Positions 1 through 6,887 of a DNA stretch of 12,906 nucleotides are shown here, in pieces (position 1 is the stretch's first letter; every line of letters starts with the position of its first letter). The DNA comes from JBATTK01 sp049670505 (GTDB lineage Bacteria > Bacteroidota > Bacteroidia > Flavobacteriales > Flavobacteriaceae): positions 1 through 12,906 of the forward strand of contig JBATTK010000072.1 of assembly GCA_049670505.1 (NCBI GenBank), given 5' to 3'. A program made the translations under genes and the position numbers. The notes beneath the pieces are model-generated. The model saw only the letters and a list, made by a program, of their open reading frames with translations, was not told where the DNA came from and did no database searches.

Positions 1-27
1 GTTTTTAAATGTATTGCTCATTTTGAG

Positions 28-576
28 TTAAAACGTCTCTAAATTGATGGTAAAATTGCAGTTGAAAACGATAATGTCTTGATCGAATCGTGTAAGATCT
101 ACTTCTCCGACTAGGGTAGTTTTTCCAACAAATCCTTCAAAATCATCGGTTACTGCTACTATATTGTTGTCTATAGGAGTGAACTCCGTAGAAAACTTTC
201 CATCGCCTATCGATTTTTGCACAACATCTCCCCGGGAGGTAATGGATCCTTTTCCCGTAAAATTGAACTTCGTAACGATTTTTGAAATAAGGCTCCCATC
301 TGGGTTTTCTGTAGTTCCCATATCGCAGTCCTCAAGGGTTCCTATGATTTCCCCTGTCTCCGCATCGATCAAATCCATTAAAAAGCAGAAAGCTTCGATG
401 GGCTGACCGTCATCAGGGTTTGTAATTGTTTTTACTTGTGCCACTGCCGTTCCCCGTCCAATTACTTTTAATTGGGTCTGTTGTGGTTCTGGTACGTCAC
501 CCGAATAATCATCCCCGTCACAGGCAACAAATGGAACGGCTGATAGTAGTAAAAAGATGTTCTTAATAATTTTCAT
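28..576 (-). CDS. Surface-type lipoprotein, paralog A of a tandem pair
   Basis: The 182-residue product starts with a lipoprotein signal: a Lys-containing N-terminus, a hydrophobic run, then Cys19 followed by the acidic stretch DGDD. An acidic patch straight after the lipid-anchored Cys is typical of flavobacterial lipoproteins sent to the cell surface. The mature part has no membrane segment and looks beta-rich. It contains GRGTAV near residue 41, CFLMDLID near 63, a GTLEDC turn, and a closing FNCNFTINL strand. It aligns along its whole length with the next gene (732-1289), so the two are tandem duplicates. Conserved Cys residues in CFLMDLID, the DC turn and FNC could form disulfides. The alternating G-rich strands recall allene-oxide-cyclase/dirigent-like barrels, but that is only an impression and the function is unknown. 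Confidence 0.85.
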   Translation of the reverse strand: MKIIKNIFLLLSAVPFVACDGDDYSGDVPEPQQTQLKVIGRGTAVAQVKTITNPDDGQPIEAFCFLMDLIDAETGEIIGTLEDCDMGTTENPDGSLISKIVTKFNFTGKGSITSRGDVVQKSIGDGKFSTEFTPIDNNIVAVTDDFEGFVGKTTLVGEVDLTRFDQDIIVFNCNFTINLETF

Positions 577-629
577 GATAAAAGATTTAAATGTTTAATT
601 AAAAATGTTCGCGAATTAGAAATTGTTTA

Positions 630-639
630 TCCGTGTAGT
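630..639 (-). promoter_or_regulatory. Promoter-region element shared by the two paralogous lipoprotein genes
   Basis: The plus-strand sequence TCCGTGTAGT lies 54 bp upstream of the paralog A start. Nine of its ten bases match TCCGTGTAAT at 1341-1350, which lies 52 bp upstream of the paralog B start. The rest of the two upstream regions is not obviously alike. A kept element at the same distance suggests a common regulator or promoter part, although shared ancestry after duplication could also explain it. Confidence 0.3.
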
Positions 640-731
640 ACTGAGCTAGTATGGATACCATTGACCCTATAGTGGTAGGAGTGCAATGGATACCGACACT
701 AACCCGGGAACCCTGCTATTTGAGTTCTTAG

Positions 732-1289
732 TTAACTCGATGCTAGATTGATGGTGAACAGGCAATTGAAGATGACAATACCTTCTTCGAAATTGGAAAG
801 GTTTACTTCCCCTTCTAGCGAAACGGTGCCTTCCATTCCTTTAAATTCAAAGGTTGTATTTATGACATTGTCTTCCGTTGGCGTAAATGAAGTACTAAAA
901 TTAAGCTCCTGAACCGGAGGCAGTAATTCTTGGAACACTATATTTTCTGCTTGGATAGTGCCACGTCCATCAATATTTATAGAAGTTATAACCCTTGAAG
1001 TAATGGTGCCATCACCGGGAACTACCATATCTACTACACAATCTTGAAGTGTACCGATTACCGCTCCTGTATTTGGGTCTATCAGATCCATCAAGAAGCA
1101 ATCTGGCTCTAAAGTTTCCCCTGTTTTAGGGTGTACAATGGTCTTTGACTGGCCTACGGCCGTACCACGCCCTAGTACTTTTAATTGAATTTGTTTAGGT
1201 TGTGGTACATCTCCATTGTAATCATCGTTATTGCAGCCAAAAATGAACAATGAAATGCTTATTAAAAAAATGTTCTTGATACTACTCAT
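732..1289 (-). CDS. Surface-type lipoprotein, paralog B of a tandem pair
   Basis: The 185-residue product has the same layout as paralog A: a signal peptide, Cys19 followed by NNDDY, then a beta-rich domain with GRGTAV, CFLMDLID, GTLQDC and a closing FNCLFTINL strand. The ATG at 1289 is preferred over the TTG three codons upstream because it aligns exactly with the paralog A start and puts the lipidated Cys at position 19 in both. The most divergent part is the middle (about residues 90-130), where paralog B has a short insertion around a Pro-rich stretch. Both genes read the same way with a 155-bp gap, so they could be co-transcribed, though paralog A seems to keep its own upstream element. 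The function is unknown; a secreted ligand-binding or structural role at the cell surface is possible. Confidence 0.85.
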   Translation of the reverse strand: MSSIKNIFLISISLFIFGCNNDDYNGDVPQPKQIQLKVLGRGTAVGQSKTIVHPKTGETLEPDCFLMDLIDPNTGAVIGTLQDCVVDMVVPGDGTITSRVITSINIDGRGTIQAENIVFQELLPPVQELNFSTSFTPTEDNVINTTFEFKGMEGTVSLEGEVNLSNFEEGIVIFNCLFTINLASS

Positions 1290-1331
1290 GATTGTCAAAA
1301 TTTAATGATCGATGACTTTGTTATGTTAATT

Positions 1332-1350
1332 ATTACACTTTCCGTGTAAT
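1332..1350. promoter_or_regulatory. Perfect 7-5-7 inverted repeat upstream of lipoprotein paralog B
   Basis: ATTACAC and GTGTAAT form a perfect dyad around a five-base spacer (TTTCC). It lies 43-61 bp upstream of the paralog B start and downstream of the hydroxylase gene. It could be an operator or a short hairpin in the hydroxylase 3' tail. The half nearer the hydroxylase gene, TCCGTGTAAT, is the part echoed before paralog A, which favours a promoter role. Confidence 0.35.
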
Positions 1351-1415
1351 TTATTTTTGTTGAATTACCTGTTTGTCCAAGCAATTCCAGCCGAACCAAA
1401 TGATTTTTATTTTTT

Positions 1416-2195
1416 TCATTGGTTTTTCTCCGAGCTTACATCCTTAAACAGCAGCATATCCTTTATTTTCGCCGAGGCACCGTGATAAAAACCGGTCTCA
1501 TGTTCATAATCCTTTGGGTTTTTAAAGGTTCCGAAGAGGATATCGAACAAAGAGATACCTGCATAATTATACGCATGTATGCCTTTTGCATGGTGTATGG
1601 TATGGGATTCCGGTCGTTGAATAAGATATCCGATCCAAGTAGGAGTCTTAATATTACTATGTTGAAAAATGGACAAAAAGGTTGTTGTCAAAATGATCAA
1701 GGTGGTGGCTTCTGGAGTAAACCCGGCAACGAGCACAAGGCAAACACTACTTAGAACGATCCAACCGATCATATCCAAGGGACTAAAATAAAAGGCCCCA
1801 TAGCTATCCATACGTTCGGCACTATGATGCATTTGATGCATTCCTTTCCATAGGAAATCACTATTGTGCATGGTTCTGTGCCAAACATATTCACCTAACT
1901 CATATACAAATACACCAACTAAGGCTCCCCAAAGAGTTCCTAGGCCCGTTAGGTCCAAGATTTGGTATTCGGCGAAGTAGCCGTCCCAAATTATGGGGAG
2001 GTAAGAGGAAAGAAAAAAGAAGAGCACAAAGGCTAAGATGCCCCTTAGTTTCCAAAATTTTACCCGTGGCAACTTTCTTGCGGGAAGGAGTGCCTCCCAT
2101 AACATCAATCCGCCATATATGGCAAAAATAATGTACGATATGGGATTAAAGACCAATTCAAAAGGGGAGGGTAATTGTGAAATAAAATTTTCCAT
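1416..2195 (-). CDS. Membrane fatty-acid hydroxylase / sterol desaturase family di-iron enzyme
   Basis: The 259-residue integral membrane protein carries the eight-plus histidine signature of this family: H106RTMH110, H120QMHH124, H179 in QHSN, and H198TIHH202. Such histidines bind two irons that activate oxygen to hydroxylate or desaturate a lipid. Hydrophobic segments lie at about residues 18-36, 52-70, 85-103 and 140-178, with the His clusters facing the cytoplasm in known relatives. The length is usual for bacterial members. The substrate cannot be read from sequence; fatty acids, sterol-like lipids, carotenoids and ether lipids are all used within the superfamily. The gene diverges from a TetR regulator, and its promoter lies between two TetR-type sites, so expression is probably repressed until a lipid-like or toxic ligand appears. 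Confidence 0.9.
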   Translation of the reverse strand: MENFISQLPSPFELVFNPISYIIFAIYGGLMLWEALLPARKLPRVKFWKLRGILAFVLFFFLSSYLPIIWDGYFAEYQILDLTGLGTLWGALVGVFVYELGEYVWHRTMHNSDFLWKGMHQMHHSAERMDSYGAFYFSPLDMIGWIVLSSVCLVLVAGFTPEATTLIILTTTFLSIFQHSNIKTPTWIGYLIQRPESHTIHHAKGIHAYNYAGISLFDILFGTFKNPKDYEHETGFYHGASAKIKDMLLFKDVSSEKNQ

Positions 2196-2232
2196 AATAA
2201 TGATTTTTTTAAAGATTATATTTTTTATATAT

Positions 2233-2246
2233 ACCGACTAGGCGGT
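2233..2246. promoter_or_regulatory. TetR-type operator, site 1
   Basis: ACCGACTAGGCGGT is an imperfect palindrome (12 of 14 positions) centred on CTAG. It lies just downstream of the minus-strand -7 element of the hydroxylase promoter, about where transcription would start. A second similar site lies exactly 40 bp away, centre to centre. The adjacent divergent regulator gene is the obvious source of the binding protein. Confidence 0.65.
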
Positions 2247-2247
2247 G

Positions 2248-2277
2248 CAAATATAAAATTATTTTTTATTGTACCAA
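2248..2277 (-). promoter_or_regulatory. Bacteroidota-type promoter of the hydroxylase gene
   Basis: The minus strand reads TATATTTG at 2255-2248, a full match to the Bacteroidota -7 consensus TAnnTTTG. A TTGG at 2277-2274 stands 18 bases upstream as the -33 element. The -33 part overlaps operator site 2, and the expected start point falls in operator site 1, so a bound regulator would block both ends of the promoter. Confidence 0.6.
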
Positions 2278-2286
2278 CTAGTTTGT
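2273..2286. promoter_or_regulatory. TetR-type operator, site 2
   Basis: ACCAACTAGTTTGT is a second imperfect palindrome (12 of 14) with the same ACC-n-ACTAG core as site 1. It overlaps the -33 element of the divergent hydroxylase promoter. It ends 24 bp before the regulator's own ATG and 12 bp before a weak -7-like TATCTTTA (2299-2306), so it could also mediate autoregulation. Confidence 0.6.
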
Positions 2287-2310
2287 TTAAAATTTTTATA
2301 TCTTTACTTT

Positions 2311-2931
2311 ATGGGAAGAGATGGAAAACCGACAAGGGATAAAATATTGGCCGAATCCAAGACCCTGATATTCGAAAATGGATTTTCCGGGACCAGTATA
2401 GATCAAATACTACAGCGGACCGGCATTACCAAAGGAGCGTTCTTCTATCATTTTAAGACGAAAAACGCGCTGGCAAAGGCCTTGATAGAAGAATTTGCCA
2501 AAGAAGATATCTTGCACATGAACGAGGCCTTAAAAAAGACAGAAAACATAAAGGGAGATGCTTTAGAGCGCCTTTTACGGTTTACCCAGGAGTTTATTGA
2601 TATGATGTCCGATCAAACGGAGCCTTATAGTTGTTTATACGCTTCCTATACCTATGAACCCAGTCAGTTCGATCAGGAAACTTTACGTCATATTTCAGAA
2701 ACTATATTAACGTGGAGAACTACCATGGAGCAGTTAATTAAAGACGTCCTGCAAGATTATGATACCAAAATTGAAATTGACATTAAGTCATTGGCGGATC
2801 ATACCGTCGTCATCTTTGAGGGCGCCTTTGTAGTATCAAAGGCCTTAAAAGGAAAAGATCTTACCGCGGACCACTTGAAACATTTGAAAAATTATTTTGA
2901 ACTTGTTTTTGTACCGAAAAAGTCAAAATAA
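2311..2931 (+). CDS. TetR/AcrR-family transcriptional regulator
   Basis: The 206-residue product has the classic N-terminal TetR fold: KILAESKTLIFENGFSGTSI, then a helix-turn-helix at about residues 27-47 ending in TKGAFFYHFKTKNAL, with the FYHF motif of the recognition helix. Residues 60-206 are helical and form the ligand-binding and dimer part. The ATG at 2311 is chosen because the reading frame upstream lacks ATG and would run through operator site 2, and because GRDGKPTRDKIL is a typical TetR N-terminus. Only four bases separate a weak -7-like TATCTTTA from the ATG, so the message could have a very short leader. The gene is divergent from the hydroxylase, which is its likely target. The ligand is unknown. 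Confidence 0.9.
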   Translation: MGRDGKPTRDKILAESKTLIFENGFSGTSIDQILQRTGITKGAFFYHFKTKNALAKALIEEFAKEDILHMNEALKKTENIKGDALERLLRFTQEFIDMMSDQTEPYSCLYASYTYEPSQFDQETLRHISETILTWRTTMEQLIKDVLQDYDTKIEIDIKSLADHTVVIFEGAFVVSKALKGKDLTADHLKHLKNYFELVFVPKKSK

Positions 2932-3079
2932 TTTTCAATACAATGAAAGATTCATAAAACGGCTATTTTCCGGGACATCTACCCAAAAGCGCAAAACTAT
3001 TCCCCATGGTACCCTATTCTTGCTAACTTAAATGATAATGGATTTCTGAACGGGGAAGATGTCAAAGTCTAAATAAACG

Positions 3080-3295
3080 ATGAATAGCGATATACGAAAG
3101 AAGATCATTGAAGTTTGCGAAAGTAAGATAGCATCAAAAGGAGAAAATGTTAGTTTATCATTTTATGCATTTTTCAAAAACAAAAATGACCATCCGGAAC
3201 TTTTAATGGAAGTGGCGAAATGGTGGATTATGGAGCATGAGCTGGACCATTTTGAGAAGGCGGTAAAAATAAAGGAGATGGTAAAGTTCAAATAA
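3080..3295 (+). CDS. Small hypothetical protein, 71 residues
   Basis: This short, highly charged, probably helical cytoplasmic protein has no signal peptide or membrane segment. It has a Lys-rich N-terminal helix (IRKKIIEVCESKI), a central SFYAFF, and a C-terminal WWIMEHELDHFEKAVKIKEM helix. I do not recognise the family. The coding sense is supported by an ATG start, amphipathic helical pattern and its position 75 bp ahead of the kinase-like gene on the same strand, with which it may share a transcript. A 148-bp gap separates it from the TetR gene. Confidence 0.6.
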   Translation: MNSDIRKKIIEVCESKIASKGENVSLSFYAFFKNKNDHPELLMEVAKWWIMEHELDHFEKAVKIKEMVKFK

Positions 3296-3370
3296 AGGAT
3301 GACATGTATAATCAATGATCACGGTCCTACGTTACCGGTAATTTTATCGGATCAAAAAAAGGCATTTGGA

Positions 3371-3928
3371 ATGAAGATTTTAATATTTGGCGCATCGGGC
3401 TCCGGAACGACAACTTTGGGAAAGGAAATTGAAAAAAGGACCGCTTTTGTCCATCTGGATGTTGACGATTACTATTGGGAAAAGACCGAACCACCTTTCC
3501 AAAAAAAAGTGCCTTTGAGAACACGAAATAAAAATTTAAAGGCCGATTTTGACAAAAATCAAAATGTCATCATTAGTGGTTCAATGGTAAGCTGGGGACA
3601 TGAATGGGAAACTTCATTTGACTTAGCGATATTCGTTCATTTGAACAGCGACAAAAGAATGGAAAGACTTAAAAGACGAGAAATTGAACGTTACGGGGAA
3701 AAGCTATCAACGAGCAAAAAAACGCAGCGGAATTCAAAAGCTTTTTTAGAATGGGCTAGCCAATATGAAAACTCTTTTTTTAATGGCAGGTCTTTAAAGG
3801 TTCATAACGATTGGATTGAATTACTGGACTGTAGAGTTTTGAGAATAGATGGAGAAATGGAACTGAAAAATAAAACGGAAAAAGCATTGGCGGCAATGAA
3901 AACTATTAGGCAACACGGTGTCCTATGA
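3371..3928 (+). CDS. P-loop nucleotide kinase-like protein (adenylate-kinase-like)
   Basis: The 185-residue product begins with strand MKILIF followed directly by the P-loop GASGSGTTT (residues 7-15). The ATG at 3371 is used rather than the ATG at 3299 because P-loop kinases normally start at this first strand, and the 24-residue extension looks non-coding in composition. Other kinase-like parts are LDVDDYYW (28-36, substrate side), NVIISGSM (65-72, Walker B-like strand), FDLAIFVHL (83-91) and the Arg-rich lid RMERLKRREIERYG (96-109). The Walker A lysine position holds Thr13. I recall GSGTTT variants in small AAA_18-type kinase-like proteins, so this may be a family trait and not inactivation. 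Substrate unknown. Confidence 0.8.
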   Translation: MKILIFGASGSGTTTLGKEIEKRTAFVHLDVDDYYWEKTEPPFQKKVPLRTRNKNLKADFDKNQNVIISGSMVSWGHEWETSFDLAIFVHLNSDKRMERLKRREIERYGEKLSTSKKTQRNSKAFLEWASQYENSFFNGRSLKVHNDWIELLDCRVLRIDGEMELKNKTEKALAAMKTIRQHGVL

Positions 3929-4005
3929 AAAGCCTTGGTCCAGTTCTCCAAAGTTCAATTAAACAATAAAACGGCAGTGGGATTGGGGCGATTTTTCTCA
4001 TATCA

Positions 4006-4022
4006 TGTCCTGTCCTGTCCTG
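4006..4022. repeat. Pentanucleotide tandem repeat (TGTCC x3)
   Basis: TGTCC occurs three times in a row, followed by TG. It lies just past the stop codon of the minus-strand lipoprotein, between two convergent genes. A short tandem repeat like this can change length by slippage, but here it is outside coding sequence. Confidence 0.6.
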
Positions 4023-4023
4023 T

Positions 4024-4401
4024 TTAAGGGGTACTTAATCTTATTTCCGTTATTTCAAAAAAGTCCGCACAAATATCCTCGGTTTCAAAGGACTCGTAAA
4101 CATATCCACTGAACAGAACCCTTGCCCCGTCTACCTGGAATTCATTGGATAGATTGCAGGCAGCGAAAGAACCCAATGGGCGGCTCTCCACTTTCTCATC
4201 AGGTTCGATGACATACGTATTTGAACAAAAGGGATTTCCCGGTCCGCGAATTGTGCCTGTGGCATCTTTGATAACAGCCACTATGCTTCGGTTATCCTCT
4301 TGGAAGCACCCTGGTTCCGGATCATCATCGGAGCACCCGGAAAAGCAACCCAGGACAATCGATAAAATAAATACTACTTTAAAAATTTGTGCTGCTTTCA
4401 T
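4024..4401 (-). CDS. Small lipoprotein, possibly surface-exported
   Basis: The 125-residue product has a lipoprotein signal (KAAQIFKVVFILSIVLGCFSGC) with Cys22 or so as the likely lipidation site, followed by SDDDPEPGC, an acidic patch like the surface-export signal of flavobacteria. The ATG at 4401 is chosen over a TTG 28 codons upstream because it puts the hydrophobic signal at the N-terminus. The mature domain is about 100 residues with several Cys residues (near FQ, FCSN, AACN and DICADF) that may pair as disulfides. No family is recognised. It converges with the kinase-like gene and diverges from the SRPBCC gene, so it is probably transcribed alone. Confidence 0.75.
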   Translation of the reverse strand: MKAAQIFKVVFILSIVLGCFSGCSDDDPEPGCFQEDNRSIVAVIKDATGTIRGPGNPFCSNTYVIEPDEKVESRPLGSFAACNLSNEFQVDGARVLFSGYVYESFETEDICADFFEITEIRLSTP

Positions 4402-4540
4402 TTTAAATAAGTTTACACTTTCTCTTTGACCATAAGATGCTATTATTACAGCATGGTTGCATTTCACGGGAACCAAATATTTCAATGCTCATCTGGTGCT
4501 TTCTTTTCCGAATGGTCTACAGGTATGGGTAAATTGTTTA

Positions 4541-4560
4541 ATTTCACAATGAAGTGAAAT
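4541..4560. promoter_or_regulatory. Inverted repeat 7-6-7 in a divergent intergenic region
   Basis: ATTTCAC and GTGAAAT are perfect inverted arms around AATGAA. The dyad lies between the divergent lipoprotein (start 4401) and SRPBCC (start 4657) genes, where both promoters must be. A regulator site is more likely than a terminator because no T-run follows. The 255-bp gap holds no other gene that I can support. Confidence 0.35.
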
Positions 4561-4656
4561 AAAAGTGCGATTAAACGATGGCTATTTGGATGCAATGGGC
4601 ATATGTTCACTCTACAGACTTTGTGTGTAATGTAGCAACAAATTAATTGATGTATT

Positions 4657-5103
4657 ATGGAAAAAACGACTCATTTTATTGGAGCGGAATGTACAAAAGA
4701 AGCTATGTTCCATGCTATATCCACACCATCCGGACTTGAAAAATGGTGGGCATCAAGTGCCGAAGGAATTGCTGAACCAGGAGAAACTTTATATTTGACA
4801 TTCAACAACTTGACTCGATTAAAATTTAAATACGATGAGATTATTCCGAATGAAAAACTGGTATTGACTTGCTTTGATAGCTTTAAATCATGGGATAAAA
4901 CCCAACTCATTTTTGAAATCAATGAAAAAGATAATCAAGTTTTTTTAACACACACCCATCAAAACATCAACTCACATGATATGGAATCCTTAACGTACTT
5001 TACTTCCAAATGGACGGTATATTTATTAAGTTTAAAGCAGTATTTGGAAACTGGGATTGGAACTCCCTACCCAAACGAAACCAAACTGTATCACGGCGAT
5101 TAA
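4657..5103 (+). CDS. SRPBCC / AHSA1-like (START-fold) domain protein
   Basis: The 148-residue single-domain cytoplasmic protein has the pattern of the AHSA1 branch of the SRPBCC fold. It opens with a beta strand (HFIGAECTKEAMFHAIS), then the helix PSGLEKWWAS, typical of this family. After that come paired strands with LKFKYDEIIPNEKLVLTC and TQLIFEINEKDNQVFLTHTH, and a long C-terminal helix (FTSKWTVYLLSLKQYLETG). The fold makes a deep hydrophobic pocket and usually binds a small lipid-like ligand. The real function of most bacterial members is unknown, and no direct link to Hsp90 should be assumed. It appears to be a single-gene unit, with no RBS visible. Confidence 0.85.
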   Translation: MEKTTHFIGAECTKEAMFHAISTPSGLEKWWASSAEGIAEPGETLYLTFNNLTRLKFKYDEIIPNEKLVLTCFDSFKSWDKTQLIFEINEKDNQVFLTHTHQNINSHDMESLTYFTSKWTVYLLSLKQYLETGIGTPYPNETKLYHGD

Positions 5104-5168
5104 ACATGAAACACAATAAAAAAACTAAGTTAATTCAAAGTTCAAATAAAAGATTTTTTAAATTATTG

Positions 5169-5186
5169 ACATCATAAATACATCAT
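5169..5186. promoter_or_regulatory. Direct repeat ACATCAT x2 with 11-bp period
   Basis: ACATCAT occurs at 5169-5175 and 5180-5186, about one helical turn apart, 41-58 bp before the ankyrin-PD40 gene. Same-face direct repeats at this spacing are typical of activator sites, but the 7-bp unit is short and AT-rich, so chance is possible. Confidence 0.25.
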
Positions 5187-5226
5187 CGATAATCATATAC
5201 TTAAGTTACCTGCAATCGGCTTCAAA

Positions 5227-6624
5227 ATGAAAAATTACGGATGCTTTATTTTCTTTTTTTTGATTGTTGTTTCTTTAAAAACAACAGCACAGCATATTCA
5301 TAGAACAGCTTGTCAGGGAAATTTGGTAAGACTGGATAGTCTTCTCCACAATACTCCTATCGATACGCTGGATAATCGTGGTAGATCGTTGCTTCATTGG
5401 GCAGTGGCGTGTAAGCAGCAAGAAGTATTTGATTTTTTGATCGATCAGGGGATAGCCATCAATAGCGAGGACAGACAAGGCGCAACACCCTTGCATATGG
5501 CTGTTCGGTTCAATAACCAAACCTTCTTTGACAAGCTTCTTGATTTGCAGGTGAATAAGGATTGGACCATCAATTATGGAGCATCGCTTCTGGAACGTGC
5601 GGTTTTGAACAAAAATTTAGTATTTGTGAAAGAATTGATTGAGAGCGGTGTAGATATAAACATTGCGAATGGCAGAGGAAGTACCCCGCTGGAAATATCG
5701 ATAAGAACACACGCAAAAGAAATTTCAGAATGGCTCATCTCCATAGGAGCAGATCAAAACCTGGTGCGCACCTTCCAATTGACAGGTGAATACCTGGGAC
5801 AAAAAATACCCGGCTTGACGCCCGAAGTGTTTGCACCAAACTTTATTTCTACCGAAGAGTCTGAATTCGGTTCGGTTTTTAATACTCAAGGTACAGTGTT
5901 TTATTATGGAGTAGATGTAAACGGGAAATCGGAAATCCGGTTTTCAAAGCTTGTTGATGACCGCTGGAGTAATCCAGAAACCATGCTATCCCACGAACGA
6001 TATGGCTATAACGATCCATTTCTTTCACCCGATGGGAATAGGTTGTACTTCATATCCGAAAGGGCTTTGGACGGTTTAGGAGATTTAAAGGATTATGATA
6101 TTTGGTATGTTGAAAAGGTGAAGGAAAGGTGGTCTGAACCTATTAACGCAGGACCGAACATCAATTCTGACGGAAATGAATATTATATTTCCTTTACTAA
6201 GGACGGTACCATGTATTTTTCGTCAAATGTAAGCGCACCCGAAGAAAGAAAGAGATCCGATTTTGATATCTATTACTCAAAATTCATTGATGGGGAATTT
6301 CAAAAGATAATTTCACTAGGCGATTCAATCAATACGCCGGAATATGAAGCGGATGTTTTTGTTGCCCCGGACGAGTCCTACGTCATCTTTTGTGCCATAC
6401 GGCCAGAAGGTCTGGGCAGGGGGGATCTGTACATCAGTTTTAAGAATCCCGATGGAATATGGACAAAATCGATCAATATGGGCGAAAAAATAAACACTGA
6501 AAATCATGAGCTCTGTCCTTTTGTTACATTAGACGGTAAGTATCTCTTCTATACCAGTAATCAGGATATTTATTGGGTGGACGCTAAAATTATTGAAGAC
6601 TTTCGAGGGCAAAAAAGCAGGTAA
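5227..6624 (+). CDS. Exported ankyrin-repeat / PD40 beta-propeller fusion protein
   Basis: The 465-residue product begins with a Sec signal peptide (hydrophobic to about residue 19, likely cut after TTAQ22). Residues about 26-180 hold four to five ankyrin repeats, seen as SLLHWAVACKQ, TPLHMAVRFNN, SLLERAVLNKN and TPLEISIRTHA with the usual helix-turn-helix spacing. Residues about 200-450 hold PD40/TolB-like blades: LSPDGNRLYFIS (266-276), TKDGTMYFSSN (324-334), APDESYVIFCA and TLDGKYLFYTSN. Intervening segments have the DIWYVEK and DLYISFK strands usual in such propellers. Both repeat classes bind proteins, so an extracytoplasmic scaffold or sensor role is likely. PD40 repeats often occur in OmpA-type envelope proteins, but no OmpA peptidoglycan-binding domain is present here. 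The ankyrin front is less usual in this context. Confidence 0.85.
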   Translation: MKNYGCFIFFFLIVVSLKTTAQHIHRTACQGNLVRLDSLLHNTPIDTLDNRGRSLLHWAVACKQQEVFDFLIDQGIAINSEDRQGATPLHMAVRFNNQTFFDKLLDLQVNKDWTINYGASLLERAVLNKNLVFVKELIESGVDINIANGRGSTPLEISIRTHAKEISEWLISIGADQNLVRTFQLTGEYLGQKIPGLTPEVFAPNFISTEESEFGSVFNTQGTVFYYGVDVNGKSEIRFSKLVDDRWSNPETMLSHERYGYNDPFLSPDGNRLYFISERALDGLGDLKDYDIWYVEKVKERWSEPINAGPNINSDGNEYYISFTKDGTMYFSSNVSAPEERKRSDFDIYYSKFIDGEFQKIISLGDSINTPEYEADVFVAPDESYVIFCAIRPEGLGRGDLYISFKNPDGIWTKSINMGEKINTENHELCPFVTLDGKYLFYTSNQDIYWVDAKIIEDFRGQKSR

Positions 6625-6851
6625 TAAATAGTAAGCTCAATGCGTTTAGTTGGCACATTATAGGTTAAAAAACGATAATCAGTTCTCTAAAGGTCGCTAG
6701 GGAAATCAGCCTTAGTGAGGAGGTTTTTACGGTAGTCAAAAATTATACGACCCTATGGAAGAGAATGATGATATAAGTATAGAAAATATCAACGGCCTTT
6801 CCAAGGAGAAAGGGAAGGGAATAAAGATCAGGGAGAAACATATTGTCTTTC

Positions 6852-6883
6852 TTTGGTTATCAAAAGCATTTATCGTATTATTG
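6852..6883 (+). promoter_or_regulatory. Bacteroidota-type promoter of arsR
   Basis: TTTG at 6852-6855 and TATTATTG at 6876-6883 are separated by 20 bases. The second element matches the TAnnTTTG consensus at all but one position. It places the start point close to the ATG at 6900, giving a very short leader. The -7 element lies inside the putative ArsR site, as expected for autorepression. Confidence 0.5.
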
Positions 6884-6887
6884 CAAT
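6872..6887. promoter_or_regulatory. Putative ArsR operator, copy 1
   Basis: ATCGTATTATTGCAAT matches the block ATCGTTTTATTGCGAT found before the next gene (7252-7267) at 14 of 16 positions. Both have an ATCG-n8-C[A/G]AT inverted-repeat shape. It overlaps the arsR -7 element, so a bound repressor would block transcription. Confidence 0.5.

Noticed and set aside
104..117. CCGACTAG match to the TetR operator core
   Set aside because: It lies near the 3' end of the first lipoprotein coding region, shows no palindrome beyond the core, and is likely chance.
651..694. Nine-base direct repeat ATGGATACC (651-659 and 686-694) with CCATTG/CAATGG arms
   Set aside because: Short, with no link to a gene start or mobile element; not enough to call a transposon end or site.
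1394..1424. Imperfect hairpin AACCAAATGA / TCATTGGTT at the hydroxylase 3' end
   Set aside because: It has a bulge, a long AT loop, and overlaps the stop codon; too weak to call a terminator.
3299..3370. An ATG at 3299 giving a 24-residue N-terminal extension of the kinase-like protein
   Set aside because: The P-loop strand starts at the ATG at 3371 as in relatives, and the extension has no conserved-looking feature.
4006..4022. Phase-variation switch at the TGTCC repeat
   Set aside because: Only three units and located after the stop codon, so length changes would not alter a reading frame or an evident promoter.
4402..4485. A 28-residue extension of the lipoprotein from a TTG codon
   Set aside because: It would bury the signal peptide inside the protein; the ATG at 4401 gives a normal lipoprotein signal.
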